Source: an uncultured Prevotellaceae bacterium
GTDB lineage: Bacteria > Bacteroidota > Bacteroidia > Bacteroidales > Bacteroidaceae
Direction: 5' to 3'
NCBI GenBank assembly: GCA_900318795.1
Contig: ONLU01000036.1
Location: forward strand, 1-41,346
DNA: 41,346 bases
Position 1 is the first letter of the stretch. The number at the start of each line of letters is the position of its first letter. A model generated the notes under the pieces. That model was not told where the DNA came from. It was given only the letters and a program-made list of their open reading frames with translations, and made no database searches. The translations under genes were made by a program, and so were the position numbers. Shown piece after piece: positions 1-7,738 of this stretch.

Positions 1-2
1 TA

Positions 3-779
3 TTGCCAGCCACTTGGGGCGGATTGACGTGGGATGAAGCCATCGAGCAGCTGAAGATGGTGCCCTTCAACTTCCCGCTATGGGGCGGTCATCTGTGGTT
101 CATGTATCCGCTCATCAGTATCTACCTCATCATACCCGTGGTGTCGCCCTGGCTCGAAAAGTCCAGCGCGAAAGACGAACGGATATTCCTCGGCATCTTT
201 GCCTTCTCCACGCTCATCCCTTGGCTGCATCGCTTTGTGTCGCCCGAACTCTGGGGTGAGTGCTTTTGGAATCAGTATTCTGCCCTATGGTACTGCTCTG
301 GTTATTTAGGCTATCTCGTAGTGGCTCACTATATCCGAGTACACTTGAAGTGGAGTAAGCAGAAGAAGTTGACCGTTGGGGCTATCAGCTTTGTCATAGG
401 CGGTCTGTTTACCGCATGGAGTTTCTGGTGGAAGGCCGTGCCTGGCTTGCAGATGGAGACGCCGATAATGGAATGGTCGTGGGAGTTCTGCACACCCAAT
501 GTGTTACTTGCCACCTTCGGCTCCTTCCTGCTGTTCAGCTGCATCCAGAAGGCTCCCCGATGGATTAACAGCCTTGCCAAACTCACCTTCGGCATGTATC
601 TGATGCACATTTTCTTCCTGACTTTTATCGCAGAATGGATAATCAGCGGCGATGTTGCCAACCCTATACTGCCCGTATGGCTTGCCATTCCCGTTATCGG
701 ACTGCTCACATTCCTATGTTGTGCAGTAACTACGAAAATCATCTCGCAGATTCCAGGCAGTAAATATATAATAGGTTAA
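3..779 (+). CDS. Acyltransferase family 3 membrane protein, 5' end missing
   Basis: C-terminal part of an acyltransferase-3 (OafA/WecH-like) integral membrane protein; these enzymes O-acylate surface polysaccharides or other glycans at the inner membrane. The visible 258 residues contain the family-like stretch GGHLWFMYPLISIYLIIPV near residue 28 and then a series of hydrophobic helices separated by short charged loops (for example near residues 95-110, 125-143, 168-180, 195-215 and 225-245). The frame is open to the window edge, so the first codon shown is not a real start; the catalytic N-terminal His/Arg region lies outside. The gene ends 12 bp before an inserted inverted-repeat element. 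The substrate cannot be inferred. Confidence 0.8.
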   Translation: MPATWGGLTWDEAIEQLKMVPFNFPLWGGHLWFMYPLISIYLIIPVVSPWLEKSSAKDERIFLGIFAFSTLIPWLHRFVSPELWGECFWNQYSALWYCSGYLGYLVVAHYIRVHLKWSKQKKLTVGAISFVIGGLFTAWSFWWKAVPGLQMETPIMEWSWEFCTPNVLLATFGSFLLFSCIQKAPRWINSLAKLTFGMYLMHIFFLTFIAEWIISGDVANPILPVWLAIPVIGLLTFLCCAVTTKIISQIPGSKYIIG

Positions 780-791
780 GGTCACACGGAA

Positions 792-916
792 ATCATGGGG
801 GTCGGTTCTACTGATCATTTTTTACGTTGAAAATTTGGATGTTGGATCATGGGGAGTTAAGAACGATGTGTAATACAGAAACTTCAAAAAGTGATCAGTA
901 GAACCGACCCCATGAT
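792..916. mobile_element. MITE-like element with ~25-bp terminal inverted repeats
   Basis: The left arm (792-816, ATCATGGGGG then TCGGTTCTACTGATCA) and right arm (892-916, TGATCAGTAGAACCGA then CCCCATGAT) are inverted copies differing by one G. The similarity continues a few bases inward as T-runs. The ~75 bp between the arms has no useful reading frame. The right end abuts the middle of an ORF6N coding sequence, so the element or a deletion next to it removed the gene's start. This is typical of a non-autonomous transposon or a collapsed IS; the parent family is not recognised. Confidence 0.7.
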
Positions 917-918
917 CC

Positions 919-1425
919 AAAAGATTCCCTGACGACTTTATGTTTGAGCTAACAAAAGATGAGTACGATGCTTTGAGGTGCAATATTTTCACCTCAAACA
1001 ATGACGGTGATGCTTTGAGGTGCAAAAATTTCACCTCAAACAAAAGAGGAGGTAATCGTTACCTTCCATTTGCTTTTACACGTGAGGGTATTGCCATGCT
1101 GTCAGGATTGCTAAGGTCAGAGATTGCCGTACAGGCCAACATAAACATTATGCGTGCTTTTTTCCAGATGCAAGAAGCATTGCTCATCGTCAGCAATACG
1201 CAATTGCAGCTTGAGCAAATCCGCGCAGAAATCAAGCAGTTGCGCACGGATATGAATGATACGTTAGCTGACCAGAATGACATCAATGAGATGACACGCG
1301 TCCAACTTGAGGCTATCAGTGATGCGCTAATGGAATTACAAAATCAAGGCAAGAATCCGCTTGCGCTCCCTGAAATTGGATATACCGCTATTCAGAAACG
1401 TAGGGAGGAAGAAGAAAAGAAATAA
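919..1425 (+). pseudogene. ORF6N-domain protein, 5'-truncated by the adjacent element
   Basis: The reading frame at 919-939 encodes KRFPDDF in frame with ATG 940, and KRFPDDFMFELT resembles the internal motif of ORF6N (phage/mobile-element DNA-binding) proteins. The N-terminal ~45-50 residues of the family are missing because an in-frame TGA at 913 lies in the inverted-repeat element. The rest is present: RYLPFAFTREGIAMLSGLLRS near residues 41-60 of the ATG-940 product, then a coiled coil (IRAEIKQLRTDMNDTL) and a charged tail. ORF6N proteins are accessory antirepressor-like proteins. A product starting at Met 940 might still be made, but lacks part of the fold. The gene lies 3 bp before the DpnI-like gene. 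Confidence 0.75.
967..1047 (+). repeat. Two tandem 42-bp units inside the ORF6N gene
   Basis: Units start at 967 and 1009 (GATGCTTTGAGGTGCAA...TTTCACCTCAAAC) and encode DALRCNIFTSNNDG and DALRCKNFTSNKRG. Each unit also contains an inverted repeat, TTTGAGGTG/CACCTCAAA, so the region is both a direct and an inverted repeat and could vary in copy number without changing frame (42 = 14 codons). Confidence 0.85.
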
Positions 1426-1428
1426 CAG

Positions 1429-2046
1429 ATGGACTTGCACTTCAATCAAAGCTTGGCGTCAGGTTATCACAGTGGTTCGCAGATTTCGCGCGTGTTGACT
1501 GAGGACTGGATGGAGCGCAACATGTTCTGCCCAGTTTGTGGCGCACCAGTATTGGGCCACTATGAAGCAAACAAGCCTGTGGCTGATTTCTTCTGTGATG
1601 ATTGTAAGTCTGATTTTGAGTTGAAGAGCAAGGAGAGCAAAACGGCCGTCATAGGTCACAAGATAGCCGATGGCGCTTATGGCACAATGATTGAGCGAAT
1701 CACGTCTCTTCGCAATCCGCACCTTTTTGTGATGACCTATACCAATTGGACGGTGAATAATCTGCTCATTATCCCCAAGTTCTTCTTTGTGCCAGACATC
1801 ATTGAGAAACGCAAACCACTAGCTGATACAGCGCGGCGGGCAGGCTGGACGGGTTGCAATATCGAAATAGGTAGCATTCCTGATAGCGGTAAGATATTCA
1901 TAATCAAGAATAGCCAACAGGAAGATAAATCGCGTGTAGTTGACCAATACCAACGTACGCTCTCACTTCAAACGTCGAAGTTGGAAAGTAAGACCGTATC
2001 GCCCCTGCCCCATTTTAAAACCATCCCCGAGGGTGTTTTTTTTTAA
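1429..2046 (+). CDS. DpnI-like methyl-directed restriction endonuclease, C-terminus replaced
   Basis: The protein aligns by eye with R.DpnI (which cuts GATC only when the A is methylated) from the first residue: LHFN, LTEDW, CPxCG, PVADF, FELKSK, DGAY, RRAGWxGCNI are shared. PD-(D/E)XK residues Asp53, Glu64 and Lys66 and four zinc-type cysteines (34, 37, 56, 59) are present. DpnI is about 254 aa with a C-terminal winged-helix domain; here homology ends near residue 185 and the last ~20 residues are encoded by a ~60-bp sequence that also forms the 3' end of the RNA gene at 7.5-7.7 kb. The winged helix is therefore missing. The catalytic domain looks intact, so residual activity is possible but unproven. 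It starts 3 bp after the ORF6N remnant. A functional enzyme would imply no GATC adenine methylation in the host. Confidence 0.85.
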   Translation: MDLHFNQSLASGYHSGSQISRVLTEDWMERNMFCPVCGAPVLGHYEANKPVADFFCDDCKSDFELKSKESKTAVIGHKIADGAYGTMIERITSLRNPHLFVMTYTNWTVNNLLIIPKFFFVPDIIEKRKPLADTARRAGWTGCNIEIGSIPDSGKIFIIKNSQQEDKSRVVDQYQRTLSLQTSKLESKTVSPLPHFKTIPEGVFF

Positions 2047-2047
2047 T
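1987..2047 (+). repeat. Direct repeat, copy 1 (matches 7677-7738)
   Basis: Starts AGTAAGACCGTATCGCCCCT and runs through a terminator-like hairpin with a T-run. It differs from copy 2 by two substitutions and one indel near the hairpin. In copy 2 the same sequence is the 3' third of a structured RNA gene; here it is fused in frame to the DpnI-like gene and supplies its stop codon and a terminator. Confidence 0.9.
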
Positions 2048-2631
2048 TTTTGATGAGATTGGTCACGACAAAGGCTGCCTCGAAAGACAGCCTTCAATCA
2101 GTTCCTTTTATAGTGCAGTATGAAAGTCGAAACAATCAAGTGCACTTTCTAGGTGCAAAGATAGGGATAATTTCTGAATCTTCCAAATTTTTTGCAACTC
2201 TTATAACTTTGTCAATGGGAGACCTGAATTCACAAATACGGGGTGTCTTTTTGAATTCATATGGACCTGGTCACACAAAATTTACAAAATCTTTGATCAG
2301 CTAATCGTCGTGACGCGACGCTGCTATGGCAGAATAAGAATAAGCCTCGGCGGAGGCGCTGGTATGATTTTGTGGGTAAGACAATAACGACATGAGCAGT
2401 TATTAGGATGATATAGAAACCTGAGAAATTTCTTATTCAAAACTGATTTAATGATAATTGTGATTGTTCGCGTTTATAAGCGTGGACGTCACTTATCAAT
2501 CAGTTGGGCAATCTCAGGGCCTCTATATCAGATAAGAGCGGACACGCTTTCTATGTGTATAGAGGTCTTGAAATTTTAAGGCCCAAGAGATTCCGATAAG
2601 TGCTTTTGCCATTAAGCTATAAGCGCAAAGA
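2048..2631. other. Intergenic stretch, no gene recognised
   Basis: About 580 bp without a convincing coding sequence. A hairpin AAGGCTG...CAGCCTT lies at about 2068-2093 just after the T-run of the preceding terminator, and a GCCTC/GAGGC hairpin near 2345. TAACTTTG at 2204-2211 resembles a Bacteroidetes -7 box but has no TTTG at the right distance. The short open frame at 2050-2304 has no recognisable product. Confidence 0.5.
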
Positions 2632-3624
2632 ATGTCCAAGAAAGACGAGAGTCCTGCCTGTATAGATATCAGGGAGGATGACCTGCTGGCATTGTCGGCA
2701 GAGGTGCTTGATACACTGCTGCGTGACCATACCACTGGCAAAAACATCTTCTGGGCGACGCATGACTATGAAGCGCTCGGCTCAGAGTATGATTACCATT
2801 CTGAGATTCTGCCCCGTCTGATAACGGGTGAACGGGGAATGGTAATCCGGCCTCGTGTACTTAAATCAAAGGAGAATCAGACGGATCGTGCCAAGGGTAT
2901 GGCAGAAGTATTTACACCTTCTTGGGTTTGTAATGCACAGAATAATCTGGTAGATGAAGCTTGGTTCGGACGAAAGGATGTTTTCAATGTGGAAGATACG
3001 GCAAACCATACATGGAAAGCCAATACTGACAAGATAGAATACCCCAAAGGTAAGACTTGGAAGGACTATGTACGTGCCACCCGTATGGAGATGACCTGCG
3101 GCGAGGCGCCCTATTTGGTAAGCCGTTACGACGCAACTACTGGCGAGTCAATTCCTTTGCAAGAACGGATAGGATTGCTTGACAGGAAACTGCGTGTCAT
3201 TAGCGAGAATGTTAATGTTAGCGGCGAGTGGTTGGATTGGGCACAAGTGGCCTATAAGAATATTTATGGCTTTGAGTGGCAGGGCGATAACTTGCTATTG
3301 GCACGAGAAGCTCTGCTTTGGACTTTTATCGAATACTATCGGGCAAAATTTCAGAAAGCTCCACTCCTTAAATCCATCAACTATATTGCATACATCATTT
3401 CCTGGAATCTCTGGCAGATGGACGGCTTAAAAGGTGTTGTACCAGACAGTTGCAAAAATGGTATAACAGAGAAAATACAAACCCTCTTTGGTGAAGAAGA
3501 GCAAATGGTGAACTGTCCCGGTTGTCAACAGGACGACATACGCAAGCACAATGGCATATATTGTCTTATTCGCGACTGGCCAAATGACAAGAAGAAAATC
3601 CGATTTATAGACCTCATGAAATAA
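2632..3624 (+). CDS. Restriction-modification methylase-like subunit (FTP and motif-I-like signatures, no NPPY)
   Basis: This 330-aa protein belongs to a group seen in Bacteroidetes next to helicase/methylase fusions. AEVFTPSWVC near residue 90 resembles motif X of N6-adenine methyltransferases, and TCGEAPYLVSRYDATTG near residue 155 resembles the motif-I/SAM-binding loop. LKSINYIAYIISWNLWQMDG follows near residue 250. No (D/N)PPY catalytic motif is visible; it occurs instead in the downstream protein, so the two probably form one complex. The start ATG 2632 (MSKKDESPACIDIRED) gives the expected N-terminus. A possible zinc pair CPGC near residue 301 lies in the C-terminal part. The stop is 6 bp before the next gene, indicating an operon. 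Function is inferred from family and context. Confidence 0.7.
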   Translation: MSKKDESPACIDIREDDLLALSAEVLDTLLRDHTTGKNIFWATHDYEALGSEYDYHSEILPRLITGERGMVIRPRVLKSKENQTDRAKGMAEVFTPSWVCNAQNNLVDEAWFGRKDVFNVEDTANHTWKANTDKIEYPKGKTWKDYVRATRMEMTCGEAPYLVSRYDATTGESIPLQERIGLLDRKLRVISENVNVSGEWLDWAQVAYKNIYGFEWQGDNLLLAREALLWTFIEYYRAKFQKAPLLKSINYIAYIISWNLWQMDGLKGVVPDSCKNGITEKIQTLFGEEEQMVNCPGCQQDDIRKHNGIYCLIRDWPNDKKKIRFIDLMK

Positions 3625-3630
3625 AAACCT

Positions 3631-6600
3631 ATGGCTACATTTGAATCCTCACTAAAGTCCAAGCTAATCTATGTTTTTGCCATCAACGACGATAGGCATA
3701 ATGACTGTCTGAAGATTGGCGAGACCACCATTGATGAAGATGATGGCAGCGACCTTTTCAATAATGCAATGGCTTTGCAGGAGGCAGCCCATAAGCGCAT
3801 CCGCCAATATACGAAGACAGCAGGCATAGCCTATCAGTTGCTTTATACAGAAATCAGCATCTTTGTGCGTAGCGGCATGATCATGACCTTCAACGACAAG
3901 CAGGTGCATAAGGTACTGGAGCGTAGCGGTATCAAGCGCAAGGAGTTTGAGGGTGTTAGCGGTGCAGACGAATGGTACTGCTGTGACTTGGAAACGGTAA
4001 AGAGAGCCATTGCTGCAGTCAAGAAAGGTGAGACGAGTCTTCATCCTTCAGACATCACCCAAGGACAAACGCCCATTATCTTTCGTCCAGAACAACAAGA
4101 GGCTATTGATAAGACTCGCAAGCGTTTCAAGAAGGGCAACCAAATGCTTTGGAATGCCAAGATGCGATTCGGCAAGACACTCTCTGCCCTTCAAGTCGTG
4201 AAAGAAGAGGTGTTTGAGCGTACCTTAATATTGACCCACCGCCCTGTGGTGGATAAAGGCTGGTTTGAGGATTTCGGCAAAATATTCTACGACCGCAAGG
4301 ATTATCACTATGGCTCTAGAGATAACGGTGAGGAATTCCATGTTCTTGAAAAACAAATAAAGTCTGGCGGTAAGTACGTCTATTTTGCGTCCATGCAAGA
4401 CCTCAGAGGGTCGGAGCAGGTTGGCGGCAAGTTCGACAAGAACAATGAGATATTCATGACCCCTTGGAATCTGATTATCGTTGATGAAGCACATGATGGA
4501 ACCAAGACGGAGTTAGGTCAGAACGTACTGAAAGAACTCATCAAAGATAATACTAAGGTGCTTCAGTTGTCAGGTACGCCTTTCAACCTCTTCGACGATT
4601 ACTCGGAAGAAGAGATATTCACTTGGGACTATGTGATGGAACAGAAAGCCAAACAGGAATGGGCAGTGGATAATCCTTACGAACCTAATCCATACGCTTC
4701 GCTGCCAGCCATCAATATCTATACTTACGATTTGGGTAATCTGATGAGTGAGTATATGGAGGATGAGAAAGCTTTCAACTTCCGAGAATTCTTCCGCACC
4801 AAGGATGACGAAACCTTTGTTCATGACACGGATGTTGACCGTTTTCTCACGTTGCTTTGCAAAGAAGATAGAGACAGCCTCTATCCATATAGCAACGACA
4901 CGTTCCGCCGTATCTTCCGTCATACGTTGTGGTTGGTACCTGGTGTGAAAGCGGCTCGTGCATTGAGTGCTAAGTTAAAAACACATCCAGTGTTCGGTAT
5001 GTTCCAGATAGTCAATGTAGCGGGCAATGGTGACGAGGACGAGGAAAATGCCGAGGCTTTGAAGATGGTGAATAAAGCCATTGGTGAAGACCCAGACGAA
5101 ACCTATACCATCACCCTGAGCTGTGGACGATTAACCACAGGTGTCAGCATTAAGCCCTGGACGGCAGTATTTATGATGGCAGGATCGTTCAGTACTTCTG
5201 CTGCCCAGTATATGCAGACCATCTTCCGTGTACAGACTCCTTTCACCAGTCATGGACGCATGAAAGAACAATGTTATGCCTTTGATTTCGCACCAGACAG
5301 AACACTGAGAGTCTTGGCTGAGACAGCCAAAGTTTCAGCGAAGGCAGGCAAACAGACGGAAGAAGACCGAAGAATCATTGGCGATTTCCTGAATTTCTGT
5401 CCTATCATCAGCATTGAAGGTTCACAGATGAAGCCTTACGATGTAAACAAGATGATGAGCCAGCTGAAGAAAGCACAGATAGAAAAAGTTGTTCAGTGTG
5501 GTTTTGAGGATGGAGCACTCTATAATGACGAGTTGCTGAAGTTGACAGATGTAGAGTTGAAAGACTTTGATGATTTGAAGAAAACCATTGGCACCACAAA
5601 GGCAATGGCTAAGACTGGCGACATTGATGTCAACAACCAAGGGTTTACCAAAGAGCAATACGAAGAGAAGGAGAAACTAGAAAAGAAAAAGAAGAAAGAC
5701 CTGACACCCGAAGAAAAGGCAAGACTTGATGAACTGAAAGCCATGAGTAATCAGCGTAAGAATGCCATAAGCATCTTGCGTGGAATCTCTATCCGTATGC
5801 CGCTGCTTATCTACGGTGCAGAGTTGAAAAACGAGGATGAAGAAATCACTATTGAAAACTTTGCTTTGCTGATAGATGATAACTCATGGGAAGAGTTCAT
5901 GCCCAAGGGAGTTGATAAAAAGAAATTTGATAAATTCAAGAAATACTACGACCCAGACATCTTTCGTGAGGCTGGTAAGCGTATTCGTGAAATGGCACGT
6001 GCAGCAGATAAGTTCACCATAGAAGAAAGGATAGAACGTATATCTGCCATCTTCAACACCTTCCGCAATCCAGATAAGGAAACAGTATTGACTCCTTGGC
6101 GAGTAGTTAATATGCACATGAGCGATTGTTTGGGTGGATGGTGTTTCTATGATGAGGAATTCAAACAGCCACTGTCTGTTCCTCGCTACGTTGATCAAGG
6201 CGAGGTCACCAACGACGTGTTCCGACCTGATGCTCACATATTGGAGATTAACTCCAAGAGCGGTCTCTATCCCTTGTATGTGGCTTACAACGTTTATCGT
6301 TCTCGTGTCGAGGCTGCCAAACAGAAATATGGTGAGGTTTCGCACGGCTTTTCCCAAAGTCTATGGGATGCCACGATAGAAGAAAATATCCTTGTGGTTT
6401 GCAAGACCCCTATGGCTAAGAGCATCACAAAACGAACCCTAGCCGGTTTCCGCACCACAAGAGTCAATGCGCAATATTATCCAAATTTAATAGAAAACAT
6501 TTCTGAACGTTCAGAGGCAGTTGTCAATACTTTCCGTGATGGCAAACACTTCTGGAAGATAAACCAAGATACAAGTATGAAATTAGACGCAATAGTAGGC

Positions 6601-7455
6601 AATCCACCGTATCAAGTGATGGATGGAGGAGCTGGTGTTAGTGCAATTCCAGTCTACCATCGTTTTGTAGAAATAGCAAAGAAAAGTAAGCCTAACTACA
6701 TTTCAATGATAATGCCCGCCAAATGGTATAACGGTGGAAGAGGGTTGGAACAGTTCCGATATGACATGCTTCACGACAAACAACTTAGAAGTTTGTACGA
6801 CTATATTGATCCTCACGATTGTTTCCCCACGGTTGATGTAGCCGGTGGTATTTGTTATTTCCTTCGCGACAATCACTATGATGGATTATGTAACTTTGTC
6901 TCTTGCAAAGGTGGTTCGAGAATCGCAACGAACCGAAATTTGGACGAATCAGAAGTACTCATTAGACATCAAGAAGAACTCTCTATAATGAATAAAGTTC
7001 AAAAAGAAGGCCAGTCGTATTTAAGTAGCAACGTCTTCTCTCAAAAGCCTTTTGGACTACGTACCTATGTAAAACCACTTGAAAAAGGTGATATTAAGTT
7101 GAGGTATAATGGAGGTATAGGACCATATAACAGTGATTTGGTGACAGTCAACAAAGAGTTGATTGGTAAGTGGAAAATCATAACATCATGTCTTACGGCA
7201 GAACACGCAGGTGAAACTGATAAGAATGGACAGAAACGTATTTTCTCCACATTAGAAATATTGGAGCCTGGAACAATTTGTACTGAGACGTATATGCTCT
7301 TAAATGTGTTTGACAATCAACATGAGTGTATTAATATGCTTCAGTTCCTCAAGACCCGCTTTGTTAGGGCAATGGTAGCCATGGTAACAGCAACCCAACA
7401 CTTGTTCATGGACAGACGCAGACCTCTACGAGAAGTATGGTCTTACGGAAGATGA
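3631..7455 (+). CDS. GIY-YIG-like/DEAD-box helicase/N6-adenine methylase fusion, C-terminus frameshifted
   Basis: A 1274-aa multidomain restriction-modification protein. Residues ~13-33 (IYVFAI...KIGETT) look like a GIY-YIG/T5orf172-type nuclease start. A superfamily-2 helicase follows: MRFGKT (Walker A, ~177), IIVDEAHDG (~281), LSGTPF (~313), QYMQTIFRVQT (motif VI, ~525). A lysine-rich coiled linker lies near 670-710. The methyltransferase part has a motif-I-like ILEINSKSGLYPL (~869) and DAIVGNPPYQ (motif IV, ~986-995), followed by a probable target-recognition region. It is expected to act with the upstream subunit in methylation and ATP-dependent restriction. The last ~15 residues are abnormal: the family-like ending WTDADLYEKYGLTEDE is in another frame just downstream, so the protein has lost its normal C-terminus. 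Confidence 0.8.
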   Translation: MATFESSLKSKLIYVFAINDDRHNDCLKIGETTIDEDDGSDLFNNAMALQEAAHKRIRQYTKTAGIAYQLLYTEISIFVRSGMIMTFNDKQVHKVLERSGIKRKEFEGVSGADEWYCCDLETVKRAIAAVKKGETSLHPSDITQGQTPIIFRPEQQEAIDKTRKRFKKGNQMLWNAKMRFGKTLSALQVVKEEVFERTLILTHRPVVDKGWFEDFGKIFYDRKDYHYGSRDNGEEFHVLEKQIKSGGKYVYFASMQDLRGSEQVGGKFDKNNEIFMTPWNLIIVDEAHDGTKTELGQNVLKELIKDNTKVLQLSGTPFNLFDDYSEEEIFTWDYVMEQKAKQEWAVDNPYEPNPYASLPAINIYTYDLGNLMSEYMEDEKAFNFREFFRTKDDETFVHDTDVDRFLTLLCKEDRDSLYPYSNDTFRRIFRHTLWLVPGVKAARALSAKLKTHPVFGMFQIVNVAGNGDEDEENAEALKMVNKAIGEDPDETYTITLSCGRLTTGVSIKPWTAVFMMAGSFSTSAAQYMQTIFRVQTPFTSHGRMKEQCYAFDFAPDRTLRVLAETAKVSAKAGKQTEEDRRIIGDFLNFCPIISIEGSQMKPYDVNKMMSQLKKAQIEKVVQCGFEDGALYNDELLKLTDVELKDFDDLKKTIGTTKAMAKTGDIDVNNQGFTKEQYEEKEKLEKKKKKDLTPEEKARLDELKAMSNQRKNAISILRGISIRMPLLIYGAELKNEDEEITIENFALLIDDNSWEEFMPKGVDKKKFDKFKKYYDPDIFREAGKRIREMARAADKFTIEERIERISAIFNTFRNPDKETVLTPWRVVNMHMSDCLGGWCFYDEEFKQPLSVPRYVDQGEVTNDVFRPDAHILEINSKSGLYPLYVAYNVYRSRVEAAKQKYGEVSHGFSQSLWDATIEENILVVCKTPMAKSITKRTLAGFRTTRVNAQYYPNLIENISERSEAVVNTFRDGKHFWKINQDTSMKLDAIVGNPPYQVMDGGAGVSAIPVYHRFVEIAKKSKPNYISMIMPAKWYNGGRGLEQFRYDMLHDKQLRSLYDYIDPHDCFPTVDVAGGICYFLRDNHYDGLCNFVSCKGGSRIATNRNLDESEVLIRHQEELSIMNKVQKEGQSYLSSNVFSQKPFGLRTYVKPLEKGDIKLRYNGGIGPYNSDLVTVNKELIGKWKIITSCLTAEHAGETDKNGQKRIFSTLEILEPGTICTETYMLLNVFDNQHECINMLQFLKTRFVRAMVAMVTATQHLFMDRRRPLREVWSYGR

Positions 7456-7495
7456 AGTATCATTCATTGAATCAATGATTAAACCTATGGAATAA
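7409..7495 (+). pseudogene. Out-of-frame C-terminal remnant of the helicase/methylase gene
   Basis: In the frame beginning at 7409 the DNA reads WTDADLYEKYGLTEDEVSFI and ends SMIKPME-stop at 7493-7495, which looks like the natural C-terminus of this protein family. The main frame instead runs to a TGA at 7453. A small deletion that also shifts frame, placed near 7400-7409, explains both. Only sequencing reads could exclude an assembly error. Confidence 0.65.
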
Positions 7496-7510
7496 AAAAT
7501 TGCCCGAAAA

Positions 7511-7542
7511 TTTGGAAGTTTCAGAAAAACTTCCTATCTTTG
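7511..7542 (+). promoter_or_regulatory. Strong Bacteroidetes promoter for the structured RNA
   Basis: TTTG at 7511-7514 and TATCTTTG at 7535-7542 are separated by exactly 20 nt, the same spacing as the tRNA-Val, tig and purB promoters in this window. The spacer holds an inverted repeat, GGAAGTT (7514-7520) and AACTTCC (7528-7534). Confidence 0.8.
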
Positions 7543-7547
7543 CAACG

Positions 7548-7735
7548 TCAGAAGGAGGTTCTGATTGCTTGGACTAGTACAAGCGGGGGGTCTAAGACCA
7601 GCCCCAGACTACGGTCGCAGAAGGGAAATATCACCAAGTTCCCGTTCTTTGATTTACCAAAGCTGCGAAATCGGGGAGTAAGACCGTATCGCCCCTGCTC
7701 CATTTTAAAACCATCCCAGAGGGTGGTTTTTTATT
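7548..7735 (+). ncRNA. Candidate structured RNA of unknown family with pseudoknot
   Basis: Between a strong promoter and a terminator there is no plausible protein but a set of nested complementary segments: TCAGAA/TTCTGA (7548-7553/7559-7564, GGAGG loop), GCTTG/CAAGC (7567-7571/7580-7584), GGGG+GGTC/GACC+CCCC (7585-7592/7596-7605), TACGGTC/GACCGTA (7610-7616/7682-7688) enclosing GCAG/CTGC, GGGAA/TTCCC and CTTTG/CAAAG as a multibranch junction, and GGGG/CCCC (7673-7676/7692-7695), which crosses the 7-bp stem as a pseudoknot. The terminator ends it. I do not recognise tmRNA, RNase P, SRP or a known riboswitch; no downstream same-strand gene lies close enough to be obviously controlled. A 203-nt open frame from 7540 looks fortuitous. 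Confidence 0.65.
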
Positions 7736-7738
7736 TTT
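7677..7738 (+). repeat. Direct repeat, copy 2 (3' end of the structured RNA)
   Basis: Nearly identical to 1987-2047. It begins immediately after the GGGG arm of the pseudoknot and includes the GACCGTA arm, CCCC and terminator. With copy 1 it brackets the methylase/helicase genes. Confidence 0.9.
7707..7732. terminator. Bidirectional intrinsic terminator
   Basis: AAAACCATCCC (7707-7717), AGA loop, GGGTGGTTTT (7721-7730) and further Ts; one bulged T. On the minus strand the A-run of the left arm gives the T-tract, so it can also stop transcription of the convergent gene, whose stop codon lies at 7731. Confidence 0.8.

Noticed and set aside
2050-2304. 84-codon open frame after the DpnI-like gene
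   Set aside because: No ATG with context, no domain, low coding character.
7567-7695. tmRNA, RNase P RNA or SRP RNA
   Set aside because: No tRNA-like domain with encoded tag frame, no RNase P core sequences, and no SRP domain IV tetraloop motif seen.
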